This document shows, in pieces, positions 53,085-61,843 of a DNA stretch of 64,000 nt. The stretch is taken from NCBI GenBank assembly GCA_946414655.1, contig CAMKPL010000002.1, forward strand, positions 64,616 to 128,615. The letters are read 5' to 3'. Below the pieces are notes generated by a model. The model was not told the origin of the DNA. It searched no databases and saw only the letters and a program-made list of their open reading frames with translations. Within the stretch, counting starts at the first letter, position 1, and the number at the start of each line of letters is the position of its first letter. The stretch is from an uncultured Caryophanales bacterium. Its GTDB lineage: Bacteria; Bacillota_I; Bacilli_A; RFN20; CAG-826. A program made the position numbers and the translations under genes.

Positions 53085-53987
53085 ATGCAATTAGTAATTC
53101 TTGCTGCTGGAATGGGATCTCGTTTCGGCGGATTAAAACAAATGGAACCAATGGATGAAGCCGGTAACTTTTTACTCGATTTCTCTGTTCATGATGCAAA
53201 ACTTGCTGGATTTTCGTCAGTGATTTTCGTGATTAAGCGCGAACATTTAGACATTTTCCGCGAAACGATTGGCAAACGCGTCGAACCAATTATTGAAACG
53301 CATTATGCTTTCCAAGAAATGAACGACCTCCCAGAAGGATTTAAGGCTCCGGTTGACAGAGTCAAACCTTGGGGAACTGCCCATGCTTTATATGCGGCTC
53401 GCAAATATATTAAAGAAGATTTTATTATCATTAATGGGGACGACTATTACGGTCAAAAAACCTATCAAATCGCCCACGAATATCTAAAATCTCTTGATCC
53501 AAAATCGAAAGGTCAATATGGAAACATTGCCTTTGAAGTCGCCAACACGATGACCGAAAATGGGTCAGTTAAACGTGGAGTTTGTTTCTACGACAAAAAC
53601 CATTATCTTACGAAGATGGTCGAATCAAGCGTTATTCGAAACGAAAAAGGTGAAGTTGAATGTACGCCACTTGATGGTTCTAAATCATTCGTTGTCCCAG
53701 ATAATCAACTTGTTTCGATGAATTTATTTGCTTTTAGCAAAGATATCATTGATTACCTTCGTGAAGGTTTCCCACTTTGGTTAAAAGAACATGGAGAAAC
53801 ACTCAAAGATGAATATCTCATCCCAGAAGTTGTTTCTGAACTTGTTGAACAAGGAAAAGCATCCCTTAAATTAATCTCCACTCCAGATGTTTGGTTTGGG
53901 GTGACATATAAAGAAGACAAAGAGTTTGTCGTTGCTTCTTTAAAGAAACTTGTTGAAAAAGGATTATACAAAAAAGGACTCTATTAA
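53085..53987 (+). CDS. sugar-phosphate nucleotidyltransferase
   Basis: A 300-residue NTP_transferase enzyme that would activate a sugar-phosphate to an NDP-sugar. The N-terminal signature LAAGMGSRFGGLKQMEP (about 5-21) binds the NTP; the metal-binding Asp is in IINGDDYYG (about 108-116) and the substrate loop is near WGTAHAL. The exact sugar (glucose, or another hexose/polyol phosphate) cannot be told. The start at 53085 is preferred because GAGGTG lies 6 bases before it. Monocistronic, next to no other glycan gene. Confidence 0.85.
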   Translation: MQLVILAAGMGSRFGGLKQMEPMDEAGNFLLDFSVHDAKLAGFSSVIFVIKREHLDIFRETIGKRVEPIIETHYAFQEMNDLPEGFKAPVDRVKPWGTAHALYAARKYIKEDFIIINGDDYYGQKTYQIAHEYLKSLDPKSKGQYGNIAFEVANTMTENGSVKRGVCFYDKNHYLTKMVESSVIRNEKGEVECTPLDGSKSFVVPDNQLVSMNLFAFSKDIIDYLREGFPLWLKEHGETLKDEYLIPEVVSELVEQGKASLKLISTPDVWFGVTYKEDKEFVVASLKKLVEKGLYKKGLY

Positions 53988-53997
53988 TAAATAATAG

Positions 53998-54025
53998 TTG
54001 CAACTTCGTTTGTATTTGTTATCAT
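53998..54025 (+). promoter_or_regulatory. rimP-nusA operon promoter
   Basis: TTGCAA (53998-54003), 16-base spacer, TATCAT (54020-54025); CATAAT at 54023-54028 is an alternative -10. Confidence 0.5.
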
Positions 54026-54031
54026 AATGAT

Positions 54032-54090
54032 GCTCACTTCGGTGAGTAACTCTTGTTGTTAAGAGTGCCAGTCGGCACTCTTTAATTTAT
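54032..54090 (+). promoter_or_regulatory. rimP leader with alternative hairpins (candidate attenuator)
   Basis: CTCAC-TTCG-GTGAG forms a UUCG-type hairpin (54033-54046). Then ACTCTT (54049-54054) can pair with AAGAGT (54061-54066), or AAGAGTGCC (54061-54069) can pair with GGCACTCTT (54074-54082), followed by TTTAATTTATT. The two pairings exclude each other, as in an attenuator before the nusA operon. Confidence 0.55.
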
Positions 54091-54104
54091 TAAAGGGGTT
54101 AGCA

Positions 54105-54566
54105 ATGACTATTGAAAAACGTGTTTTAGAACTAATCAAGGGGCCAATTCTTGCCTTAGGTTATAGCGATGTTGCTGTCACTTATAAGAAAGAAATGGGA
54201 ACGTTTTATTTACGCGTGATGATTGATAAGGAAGAAGTGATCTCCCTAGAAGAAATCATCGCCGTAAACGATCTAGTTAGTCCACTTCTAGACAAAGCTG
54301 ATTTAATCCAAAACAAATATGTTTTAGATGTCACTTCGTTTGGGGTAGAAAAACCAATTAAGGTTGAATGCTTAGAAAAATACGTTGGAAAGTATGTTCA
54401 TTTGCATCTTTCTCACCCTTATAAGGGTGAAAACATTCTTGAAGGAGATCTCGATGAAGTTAACTCTGATATCGTTAAACTCTCCTTCAGAGTGAAAACT
54501 CGTTTGGTTAAAGTCGAAATCCCACGAAAGGATATCGACGATGCTAGACTAGCGATTAAATTTTAA
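54105..54566 (+). CDS. rimP: ribosome maturation factor RimP
   Basis: 30S assembly factor, 153 residues. Two alpha/beta domains of the family are visible: N-terminal with FYLRVMIDKEEVISLEEI (about 31-48) and DVTSFGVEKPIK (about 82-93), and the C-terminal Sm-like part. First gene of the nusA operon, 32 bases before nusA, after a structured leader. Confidence 0.93.
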   Translation: MTIEKRVLELIKGPILALGYSDVAVTYKKEMGTFYLRVMIDKEEVISLEEIIAVNDLVSPLLDKADLIQNKYVLDVTSFGVEKPIKVECLEKYVGKYVHLHLSHPYKGENILEGDLDEVNSDIVKLSFRVKTRLVKVEIPRKDIDDARLAIKF

Positions 54567-54598
54567 TTTAATTCATTTGTTATAAAGGAGAATAAACA

Positions 54599-56209
54599 AT
54601 GGATGCAACAAAATTCTTAGAAGCTCTCGATGAACTCGAAGCCCAAAAGGGAATCTCAAAACAATCAATTATTGATGCCCTTAAAGAATCACTCCGTAAA
54701 GCCTATGCCAAACAATTAGGTGGTGGAGATGATGCGGATATTCGTGTGGAAATTACCGAAGATCCAGCCGCAATCAAAATGGAACTTGTCAAGAAAGTTG
54801 TCAAAGAAGTCGAAGATGACTACCTTGAAATTTCCGAAGAAGATGCGAAGAAATTAAATAAGAAACTTAAAGCAGGTGATGAATATCACGAAGAAGTAAA
54901 CGTCGAAGATTTAAAACGTTTAACTGCTTTAATCGTCAAATCTGTCTTAAGACAGAAACTTGCCGAAGCTGAAAAACTTGCTTTATATGAATCACATAAA
55001 GATAAAGTCGGTGAAATGATTACTGGTATTGTTGAAAAATGTGATGATCGCGGAGCGATTGTTAACATTGGTCGTACCTCAATGTATCTTTCCCGTCGTG
55101 AACTCATTGGTGATGAAATGTTCAATATTGGTGATCCAATTCGCCTATATGTGAGCCAAGTTTCAACATCCGAAAAAGGACCAATGGTTCGTGTTTCACG
55201 TAGTGATGCTGGCTATTTACGTCGTCTTTTTGAAGAAGAAGTTAGCGAAATCTATAACGGAACAGTTATTATCAAAAACCTCGTTCGTGAAGCCGGAATC
55301 CGTGCTAAAGTTGCTGTTTATAGCAACGACCCAAATGTTGACTGTGTTGGCGCCTGTATTGGTGTCAATGGTTCAGCTATTCAAAAAATTGTCGCTCAAC
55401 TTGGTAATAGCCGCGATAAAGAAAAGATCGACATCATTTCTTATTCTCCAAATGATGCCCTCTTTATTATCGACGCTCTTCGCCCAGCAAGCGTGACATA
55501 CGTTTATTTAAATGAAGAAGAAAAACAAGCTATTGCAATTGTCCCACAAGGACAACTCTCTTTAGCCATTGGTCGTAAAGGTGCCAATGCTCGTTTAGCT
55601 TGTAAACTTACTGGCTGGAACATTGATATTAAAGAAGAACACGAAATGGCTGATCTTGGAGTCGAATTTAAATCACTCGAGAAGATCAACGAAGAAGAAA
55701 AAGTTCGTTCTCAAAAAGAAAAATACGAGAAGTATCTCGCCCAAGTCAAAGCTGCTCGTCAACAAGAAGCTTCTCTTGAAGCTGGCGAAGAAAAAGCCAA
55801 ACCAAGACAAATTCTTGATGAAGAAGTCGCTATTGAAAAACCAGTTGAACAACCAAAGGTTGTTGAACCTGTTGAAGAAACACCTGTTGTTAAAGAAACA
55901 GTGGTTCGTACCACAACTACTCTTGAATCCTTAGAAGCCGAGCTTGATAAGGAACAAAAGAAAGAGGCTTTCAAAGCTACTCAAAAGACATCTAAACGTC
56001 CACGTAAGATTACTGAAGACGAAGTCGAACACGAGAAGGCCGAAGAAGTTAAACCAGTGGAAAAGAAACCACAAATGTCTATTTATACCGAAGAGGAATT
56101 GGCTCGTATGGAGGAAGAAGATGAATTCTTTGAAGACGATTATGTCGACGACGAAGAAGAAATCGATTACGACGAATACGACCAATACTATGACGACGAC
56201 GATAAATAA
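54599..56209 (+). CDS. nusA: transcription elongation/termination factor NusA
   Basis: RNA polymerase-binding pausing and termination factor. It has an N-terminal domain (1-130), S1 (about 138-205), KH1 (about 230-300) and KH2 (about 305-370, AIGRKGANARLA). A long, highly charged Glu/Asp/Lys/Pro-rich tail of about 160 residues follows the core, longer than in most Bacilli NusA (about 350-370). Length 536. The usual ylxR and ribosomal L7Ae genes between nusA and infB are absent. Confidence 0.97.
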   Translation: MDATKFLEALDELEAQKGISKQSIIDALKESLRKAYAKQLGGGDDADIRVEITEDPAAIKMELVKKVVKEVEDDYLEISEEDAKKLNKKLKAGDEYHEEVNVEDLKRLTALIVKSVLRQKLAEAEKLALYESHKDKVGEMITGIVEKCDDRGAIVNIGRTSMYLSRRELIGDEMFNIGDPIRLYVSQVSTSEKGPMVRVSRSDAGYLRRLFEEEVSEIYNGTVIIKNLVREAGIRAKVAVYSNDPNVDCVGACIGVNGSAIQKIVAQLGNSRDKEKIDIISYSPNDALFIIDALRPASVTYVYLNEEEKQAIAIVPQGQLSLAIGRKGANARLACKLTGWNIDIKEEHEMADLGVEFKSLEKINEEEKVRSQKEKYEKYLAQVKAARQQEASLEAGEEKAKPRQILDEEVAIEKPVEQPKVVEPVEETPVVKETVVRTTTTLESLEAELDKEQKKEAFKATQKTSKRPRKITEDEVEHEKAEEVKPVEKKPQMSIYTEEELARMEEEDEFFEDDYVDDEEEIDYDEYDQYYDDDDK

Positions 56210-56246
56210 TATCGTGTAGTCACATTCGGAAAGGAGGAAGTTAGAT

Positions 56247-58076
56247 ATGGCGAAAAAAGATTATCGACAAAGCAATATCCCAACATCTCAAAACCAAAAA
56301 GATCAAAGCAACCGTGTGAATAACGGTGTGTTTGTTTTCACTCGTTCAATGAACGTTGCTGAGCTTGCCAAAGAACTTGGCATCAACGTGAACGATATCA
56401 TTAAATTTCTTTTCCTAGAAAAGAAAATGATGGTGACAATTAACCAAAATTTGGATGACGAAACAATTGGATTAATCTGTCTTCAATTTGGTTTCGACTT
56501 TAAGAAAGAAAAGATTGTTTCAGAAGAACAATTTGAAGAAGTTGAAATCATTGATAAACCAGAAGACCTTCTCCCACGTCCAGCAGTCGTCACCATTATG
56601 GGTCACGTCGACCATGGTAAAACAACATTAATCGACGCGATTCGTTCTTCCCACTTAGTTGATAGTGAAGTTGGTGGTATTTCCCAAGCCATTGGTGCTT
56701 ACCAAAAAGAAATCAATGGACAAAAGATTACCTTCCTTGACACTCCAGGACACGAAGCGTTTACCGCGATGAGAAGTCGTGGCGCAGCTGTAACAGACAT
56801 TGTTGTTCTTGTCGTTGCTGCTGATGACGGTGTCATGCCACAAACAATTGAGGCGATTGACCACGCTAAAGCTGCTGGCGTTCCAATCATTGTTGCCATC
56901 AACAAGATTGATAAGGAAGGAGCCGATCCAAGCCGAATTAAAACTGAATTAATGTCTTATGACATTATTGCTGAAGAGTATGGTGGAAGTAACATCTGCT
57001 GTGAAATTTCCGCAAAGAAGAATATTGGTATTAAGGAACTCCTTGAATCAATTCTTTTAGTCGCGGAAATGCAAGAACTAAAAGCCAACCCAAATCGATA
57101 TGCGATTGGTACTGTTATTGAGGCTAAACTTGATAAAGGCGAAGGTCCAAAAGCAACTCTTCTTGTTCAAAATGGCACATTATCTTTCCAAGACTATGTT
57201 GTCGTTGGTACAGCATATGGAAAAATTCGTCGTATGACGAATGAACATAAGAAAATCCTTAAGGAAGCCAAACCATCTACACCTGTTGTGGTTATTGGTT
57301 TAAGTGAAGTACCAAACGCTGGCGATAAATTCATGGCGTTCCCAACCGAAAAGCAAGCTCGTGAAATCGCGGAAAAACGTGCTTTAATTAAGAAACAAAA
57401 TGAACAAGGCGCTCAAGCAGCCGCAACCTTAGAAAAACTTTACAGCAAAATTACTGAAAGTAATGGTGAAGTTCAAGAAGTAAACATTGTTCTTAAAGCT
57501 GATACCACAGGTTCTGCTGAAGCTGTGAAAGCATCCTTAGATAAATTAAGTAATGATCAAGTTCATATTAATGTCATTCATAGTAGTGCAGGAGCAATTA
57601 CCAATAACGACATTATGCTTGCTAGTGCATCTAATGCGATTATCTATGGCTTTAACGTTCGCCCAACCGCAATGGTCCAAGCCAAAGCTGAAGAAGAAGG
57701 CGTTGAAATTCGATTACATCGAATCATCTATGCTTTAACAGAGGAAATGGAAGCTGCCATTAAGGGTATGTATAAGAAAGAACAAGTGGAGAAAGTCATT
57801 GGACAAGCCGAAGTTCGTTCTTTAATTAAGATTTCTAAAGTCGGTACCGTTGCTGGTTCATACGTCACTAGTGGCGTGATTAAAGCCGGTTGTAGTGTCC
57901 GCGTTCTTCGCGATGGTGTGATTGTCTATGAAGGCAAGTTAAATTCTCTTAAGAGATTTAAAGATGACGCTCGTGAAGTTAAAGAAGGATTTGAATGTGG
58001 TATGACCATCGAAAACTTTAACGATATTAAAGAAAACGATGTCATCGAAGCATACGAAATGGTGGAGAAAGAATAA
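56247..58076 (+). CDS. infB: translation initiation factor IF-2
   Basis: GTPase that places initiator tRNA on the ribosome, 609 residues. A short N-terminal extension with one IF2N-like module (about 33-85) is followed by the G domain ([16 protein letters not shown] about 115-130; [12 protein letters not shown]) and beta-barrel domains II-IV. The N-terminal region is much shorter than the 150-400 residues of many Bacilli. An AAAGGAGG site is present, and rbfA overlaps at the stop by one base. Confidence 0.98.
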   Translation: MAKKDYRQSNIPTSQNQKDQSNRVNNGVFVFTRSMNVAELAKELGINVNDIIKFLFLEKKMMVTINQNLDDETIGLICLQFGFDFKKEKIVSEEQFEEVEIIDKPEDLLPRPAVVTIMGHVDHGKTTLIDAIRSSHLVDSEVGGISQAIGAYQKEINGQKITFLDTPGHEAFTAMRSRGAAVTDIVVLVVAADDGVMPQTIEAIDHAKAAGVPIIVAINKIDKEGADPSRIKTELMSYDIIAEEYGGSNICCEISAKKNIGIKELLESILLVAEMQELKANPNRYAIGTVIEAKLDKGEGPKATLLVQNGTLSFQDYVVVGTAYGKIRRMTNEHKKILKEAKPSTPVVVIGLSEVPNAGDKFMAFPTEKQAREIAEKRALIKKQNEQGAQAAATLEKLYSKITESNGEVQEVNIVLKADTTGSAEAVKASLDKLSNDQVHINVIHSSAGAITNNDIMLASASNAIIYGFNVRPTAMVQAKAEEEGVEIRLHRIIYALTEEMEAAIKGMYKKEQVEKVIGQAEVRSLIKISKVGTVAGSYVTSGVIKAGCSVRVLRDGVIVYEGKLNSLKRFKDDAREVKEGFECGMTIENFNDIKENDVIEAYEMVEKE

Positions 58077-58432
58077 TGGCTGATCGCACACAACGTATCC
58101 AGTCAATTATCGGAAAGAATATTTCTGAGATCATCCAGTTTGAACTGAAGAACCCAAGAATTGGTTTTTGTACTGTTAGTGAAGTCTGGGTGAGTAGCGA
58201 TTTTTCTTACGCACGTGTTTATGTCACATTTTTAGGCGCAAAATATCCAAAACAGAACCTTGAAGAGCTTAACAAAACTCGTGGTTATGTTCGCTCTTCT
58301 TTAGCGAAGAAAATCGATATTAGAAAAACTCCAGAAATTACCTTCTATCTAGATGAAACATATGAAAAAATGAACCATCTTGATGAGGTATTAAAAAAGG
58401 AGTTTGAACAACTCCAAAAAATGAAGAAATGA
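58076..58432 (+). CDS. rbfA: ribosome-binding factor A
   Basis: 30S maturation factor with a KH-like fold, 118 residues. RTQRIQSIIGKNISEII at the N-terminus and DFSYARVYVTFLG (about 41-53) and ITFYLDETYEKM (about 88-99) mark the family. Its transcript ends at a hairpin (58456-58482) located inside the 3' end of the opposite-strand TtcA-GNAT gene. Confidence 0.95.
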   Translation: MADRTQRIQSIIGKNISEIIQFELKNPRIGFCTVSEVWVSSDFSYARVYVTFLGAKYPKQNLEELNKTRGYVRSSLAKKIDIRKTPEITFYLDETYEKMNHLDEVLKKEFEQLQKMKK

Positions 58433-58437
58433 TTCTT

Positions 58438-59556
58438 CTATTTGAGATACTTAATAAGCTCGCCTCGGCGGGCTTTTTTATAACCTAAAGTTTTGTAAAA
58501 TTCGGTGTGACTAGATTTCTCTAAAATAACTGCTTCAGCTAGATCAAAATGTTCAATCGTTGTTTCTAAGTAATGAATGATATTTTGACGATTTTTCTTT
58601 GATTCACGAATGAACTCTAAATCGCAAATTAACCGAGAATTGCTGGTTGTTTTCATCGACAAAACCCCAATAGGTTGGTTAGTTTTGTAAATAATAAAAC
58701 GCTGTCTATCATCATCAAAATTATTGATTTTTAGTTTGCTTCTAATTTGTTGTTCGAGCAAAGCATCCTTAGCTGAAATGACTGGATGAAGAGACAAATC
58801 TTTTCGTTCAATTTTGAAGAAATAATCTTGGTAATAAAGAACTTCTTTTTCGTGGTTTTCGAGCATCGAGAAAAAGTTCTTTTTTGCCATTGGATACTTA
58901 GCATAAATTTCTTTCAGCATTTGCTTCATTTCAGCACGCATTGTATTACCGTCATTTGGACAATGAGATGGGAAGACAGGAATGCTTTCTTCTTTGGCAC
59001 ATCTAATAATCTGATCTTCATGGCAAAGAATCAGTGGTCGAATGAACTCAATTCCGCTTCTTTCTAGGAACATTTTTGGTTGGAATGTTGCAAATCGACC
59101 ACCAAAAATCTGGTTCATCATTAAAGTTTCAACGGCATCATCGCCATGGTGGGCAAAAGCAACTTTGTTACAACCTAATTCATGAGCAGTCTTATTGATA
59201 GCTGCTTTTTTCATTCTTGAACAGATTGAGCATGGCAGGTGTGGTGCATCTTTTTGTTGAACTTTGAGAATTTGATAAACCTCTTTTGAATCAACAACAT
59301 GAAGTTTAAGACCTAATGAAGCAACATATTTCTCCATTTCTGAAGAATCAAAACCAGGAAAACCTAAATCAAGAATTGCTGGAACAATCTCAAAATTGGC
59401 GCATTTAAACTGTTTGTATTGATTTAAGGCATACAAAAGAACCATCGAATCTTTTCCACCTGAAACGCCAATCATAATGCGATCTTTTTCATTGAAAAAA
59501 GAGAACTTTTGATCGGCTTTTCTGATTTGACCTAAAATGGTTCGTATGGTTTTCAT
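58438..59556 (-). CDS. ttcA: TtcA-type tRNA thiolase fused to a GNAT-like domain
   Basis: The N-terminal ~270 residues are a PP-loop ATPase of the TtcA group, which thiolates cytidine-32 of tRNA: SGGKDS (about 32-37) and the cluster cysteines at about 109, 112 (LPCSICSRM) and 199 (SHCPNDGNTMR), which would hold the Fe-S cluster. From about residue 280 an extra ~90-residue domain resembles the second half of a GNAT acetyltransferase (QPIGVLSMKTT; TEFYKTLGYKKA). Usual TtcA is about 250-310 residues, so this is a fusion. It has a leaderless-type start, with TATTAT 7 bases from the ATG. Not TilS: the LPCSICS motif and Fe-S cysteines favour TtcA. Confidence 0.85.
   Translation of the reverse strand: MKTIRTILGQIRKADQKFSFFNEKDRIMIGVSGGKDSMVLLYALNQYKQFKCANFEIVPAILDLGFPGFDSSEMEKYVASLGLKLHVVDSKEVYQILKVQQKDAPHLPCSICSRMKKAAINKTAHELGCNKVAFAHHGDDAVETLMMNQIFGGRFATFQPKMFLERSGIEFIRPLILCHEDQIIRCAKEESIPVFPSHCPNDGNTMRAEMKQMLKEIYAKYPMAKKNFFSMLENHEKEVLYYQDYFFKIERKDLSLHPVISAKDALLEQQIRSKLKINNFDDDRQRFIIYKTNQPIGVLSMKTTSNSRLICDLEFIRESKKNRQNIIHYLETTIEHFDLAEAVILEKSSHTEFYKTLGYKKARRGELIKYLK
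58456..58484 (+). terminator. terminator of the rimP-nusA-infB-rbfA operon, inside the TtcA-GNAT gene
   Basis: GC-rich hairpin AAGCTCGC/GCGGGCTT followed by TTTTTTAT. It lies within the coding end of the convergent gene. Confidence 0.8.
58625..58646 (-). repeat. dispersed CCAGCAA motif inside the TtcA-GNAT gene
   Basis: The minus strand reads CCAGCAATTCTCGGTTAATT, an excellent match, in the GNAT-like domain. Confidence 0.7.
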
Positions 59557-59591
59557 GCTAAATATAATATAATATTTACATTATTTTGAAA

Positions 59592-60443
59592 ATGATTACG
59601 GGCGCGTTATTAATTAATAAAGAAAAAGGAAGAACTTCTCGTCAAGAAGTCAATACTGTCTCAAAGCTTCTTCATGAAAAGAAGATGGGGCACATTGGAA
59701 CTCTTGATCCTTTTGCTGAAGGTTTATTAATTGTTTTAGCTGGTCGAGCAACAAAGATTGCCCCTTTTATTGAGCAACTTGATAAAACATATTTAGCCAG
59801 GCTAAAACTTGGTCAAAAAACAGATACAGGTGATAAAGATGGAGCTGTGATTGAAGAAGCTAAAGTCCCCGCTTTGGATATTAATAAAATTAATGAAATT
59901 CTCCAGCAATTTTTGGGTAAATCTTTACAAACCCCACCAAAATATTCAGCACTAAAAGTTAACGGAGAAAGAGCTTATGCTCTTGCTCGAAAGAATGTTG
60001 ATTTTGAATTAAAACAACGCGAAATTGAAGTTTTTGAAATTGGATTAGTTAATTTTAACGGGTCTGATGAAATTACCTTTATTTGTCGTGTTTCCAAAGG
60101 AACTTATGTTCGAACTTTAGCTGAAGATATCGCTGCAAAACTTGGCTGTGTTGGTCATTTAGTTGAATTAACTAGAGTTAAAATCGGAAAATATTCGTTA
60201 GAGAATTCTGTCAAAGCTAATGATACAAAAGTAGAAGATTTAATTAGTGTGGATGAAATGCTCAAGGATTTCCCGACTGAATTTGTAAGTGGTGAAGATG
60301 CTAAAAAAGCTAAAAATGGTGTATCGCTTTGCTTAATTAAGCAAAAAGATAAACTTGTGGTGGTCAAAGATGAAGAAGGACCAATTGCAATGTATGAATT
60401 GCAAAGCGGTAAGGTATATCATTGTTTAAGAGGTTTAAGATGA
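59592..60443 (+). CDS. truB: tRNA pseudouridine-55 synthase
   Basis: Makes the universal pseudouridine 55 in the T loop. [16 protein letters not shown] at the N-terminus, [14 protein letters not shown] (catalytic Asp, about 34-47), and a C-terminal PUA-like region. An upstream TTG at 59586 is an alternative start (length 285 versus 283). Its leader is about 12 bases with no Shine-Dalgarno. It overlaps ribF by ATGA. Confidence 0.94.
   Translation: MITGALLINKEKGRTSRQEVNTVSKLLHEKKMGHIGTLDPFAEGLLIVLAGRATKIAPFIEQLDKTYLARLKLGQKTDTGDKDGAVIEEAKVPALDINKINEILQQFLGKSLQTPPKYSALKVNGERAYALARKNVDFELKQREIEVFEIGLVNFNGSDEITFICRVSKGTYVRTLAEDIAAKLGCVGHLVELTRVKIGKYSLENSVKANDTKVEDLISVDEMLKDFPTEFVSGEDAKKAKNGVSLCLIKQKDKLVVVKDEEGPIAMYELQSGKVYHCLRGLR
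59903..59924 (+). repeat. dispersed CCAGCAA motif inside truB
   Basis: CCAGCAATTTTTGGGTAAAT, good match. Confidence 0.65.
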
Positions 60444-61333
60444 AACTAGTACGATTTGATCAATATCATCTACCAGAAAACAAGGAACCAATCTCTATTA
60501 TTTTAGGTTACTTTGATGGAATTCATCTTGGACATCAATTTTTAATTGAAACTGCACGTAAAACCGCCAAATTTTCAACTGTTTTGATGACTTTTTCAAA
60601 ACCTGTTAGTGTTTTTTTAAAGAAAGAAAAAACACCAGCAATTCTAACATCTTTAGATGATCGGTTCCGAATTGTATCAAAGATGGGAATTGATCAATTC
60701 TATGTTTTAGATATTGATGAAAATTTCCTTAATTTATCTCCAAATGCATTTATTGATTTATTAAAGAAAATGAATGTTCAGGAAGTCTTCTGTGGATCGG
60801 ATTTTTGCTTCGGAAAAGATCGACTTGGGAAAGCCGAATTATTGAAGCAATATTTCAAAACAGAAATTGTTGATTTAATCATTGATCATGATACTAAAGT
60901 TAGTTCTAGAGATATTAAATATCTCATTACTCAAGGAAACATTCCGGAAGCGAATCGTTTACTTGGTCATAATTTCACAATGTCTGGCTCTGTCATTCAT
61001 GGTCTTGGAATTGGTCGAAAAATCGGCATTCGAACAATGAATCTAAAACCATCTGATTCCTATGTCATTCCTCGATTTGGCGTTTATAAAACAATCGCCT
61101 ATATCGATGGAATTCCACATCGTGCCATTACAAACGTTGGCGTTAAACCAACTATTGATGATTCTCAAGTTGTCACGATTGAAATCCACGTCATGAATTA
61201 CACGAAAGAAAACTATTCTGAATCAATCCAACTCGAATTCCTCGACTTTGTCCGTGATGAGAAGAGGTTTTCTTCATTAGAAGAACTTAAGAAACAAATT
61301 GAATCTGATATTAAGTTTGTTTTTGGAGTTTAA
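60440..61333 (+). CDS. ribF: bifunctional riboflavin kinase / FAD synthetase
   Basis: Converts riboflavin to FMN and FAD, 297 residues. The FAD-synthetase half has GYFDGIHLGHQFLI (about 24-37) and CGSDFCFGKDRLG. The riboflavin kinase half has GRKIGIRTMNL (about 193-203) in place of the usual GRxxGxPTANL: Pro and Ala are replaced by Arg and Met, while Thr and Asn are kept. The true start is the ATG at 60440, overlapping the truB stop. Confidence 0.94.
   Translation: MKLVRFDQYHLPENKEPISIILGYFDGIHLGHQFLIETARKTAKFSTVLMTFSKPVSVFLKKEKTPAILTSLDDRFRIVSKMGIDQFYVLDIDENFLNLSPNAFIDLLKKMNVQEVFCGSDFCFGKDRLGKAELLKQYFKTEIVDLIIDHDTKVSSRDIKYLITQGNIPEANRLLGHNFTMSGSVIHGLGIGRKIGIRTMNLKPSDSYVIPRFGVYKTIAYIDGIPHRAITNVGVKPTIDDSQVVTIEIHVMNYTKENYSESIQLEFLDFVRDEKRFSSLEELKKQIESDIKFVFGV
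60635..60648 (+). repeat. dispersed CCAGCAA motif inside ribF, partial copy
   Basis: CCAGCAATTCTAAC; only the left half matches the consensus. Confidence 0.35.
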
Positions 61334-61339
61334 ATTAGT

Positions 61340-61367
61340 GTTGAAATCATTTTGATTTCTTATATAA
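61340..61367 (+). promoter_or_regulatory. rpsO promoter
   Basis: TTGAAA (61340-61345), 16-base spacer, TATAAT (61362-61367). The spacer includes the inverted repeat GAAATC/GATTTC, which may also end the ribF transcript. Confidence 0.6.
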
Positions 61368-61375
61368 TAGTTATC

Positions 61376-61450
61376 GCAACTTCTTCTAAGATTAGCGAGC
61401 ACTCCGACGCTATTCCTGGATTAAGTCAAGTCTAATTAAAGGAGGGATAC
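61376..61450 (+). promoter_or_regulatory. rpsO leader, candidate S15 autoregulation site
   Basis: About 75 bases of leader with AGCG/CGCT pairing around 61393-61412 precede a strong AAAGGAGG site. rpsO leaders are commonly bound by S15 itself; the fold here is not assignable to a known class by eye. Confidence 0.35.
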
Positions 61451-61453
61451 AAC

Positions 61454-61720
61454 ATGTTATCCAAAGAAAAAGTCGCCGAAATCGTTAATAAGTACGGCAA
61501 GAACGAAAAAGACACCGGCTCTGTCGAAGTCCAAATCGCTCTTCTTACTGAACAAATTAACGAACTCACAAAGCACCTTAAGAAAAACAAAAAAGATGCT
61601 TCCGGTAGACGTGGATTATTCGTGCTTGTTGGAAAACGTCGTGGTTTACTCGATTACTTAAATCGTACTGACCGTGATGCTTATGCCAAGCTCTTGGCTG
61701 AATTATCCATTCGTAAATAA
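61454..61720 (+). CDS. rpsO: 30S ribosomal protein S15
   Basis: 88 residues, full length, four-helix rRNA-binding protein. The signature [19 protein letters not shown] (about 30-48) and [10 protein letters not shown] (about 65-74) are conserved. Monocistronic between its own promoter and terminator, directly before pnp, the standard order. Confidence 0.98.
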   Translation: MLSKEKVAEIVNKYGKNEKDTGSVEVQIALLTEQINELTKHLKKNKKDASGRRGLFVLVGKRRGLLDYLNRTDRDAYAKLLAELSIRK

Positions 61721-61740
61721 GTTAAATCTTATTAAAAGTT

Positions 61741-61772
61741 ACACCATACTTTGTATGGTGTTTTCTTTTTTC
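61741..61772 (+). terminator. terminator between rpsO and pnp
   Basis: ACACCATAC/GTATGGTGT stem, TTT loop, followed by TTTCTTTTTT. Confidence 0.9.
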
Positions 61773-61843
61773 AAATTCTTGTATTATTCAACTAACATTT
61801 ATGTTAAAATTTTAATAGTTTTCAAAAAGGAGAAAAGAAATTA

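Noticed and set aside
58438-59556. Identification as TilS (tRNA-Ile lysidine synthetase)
   Set aside because: The LPCSICS motif and third cysteine match TtcA, and TilS C-terminal domains are absent.
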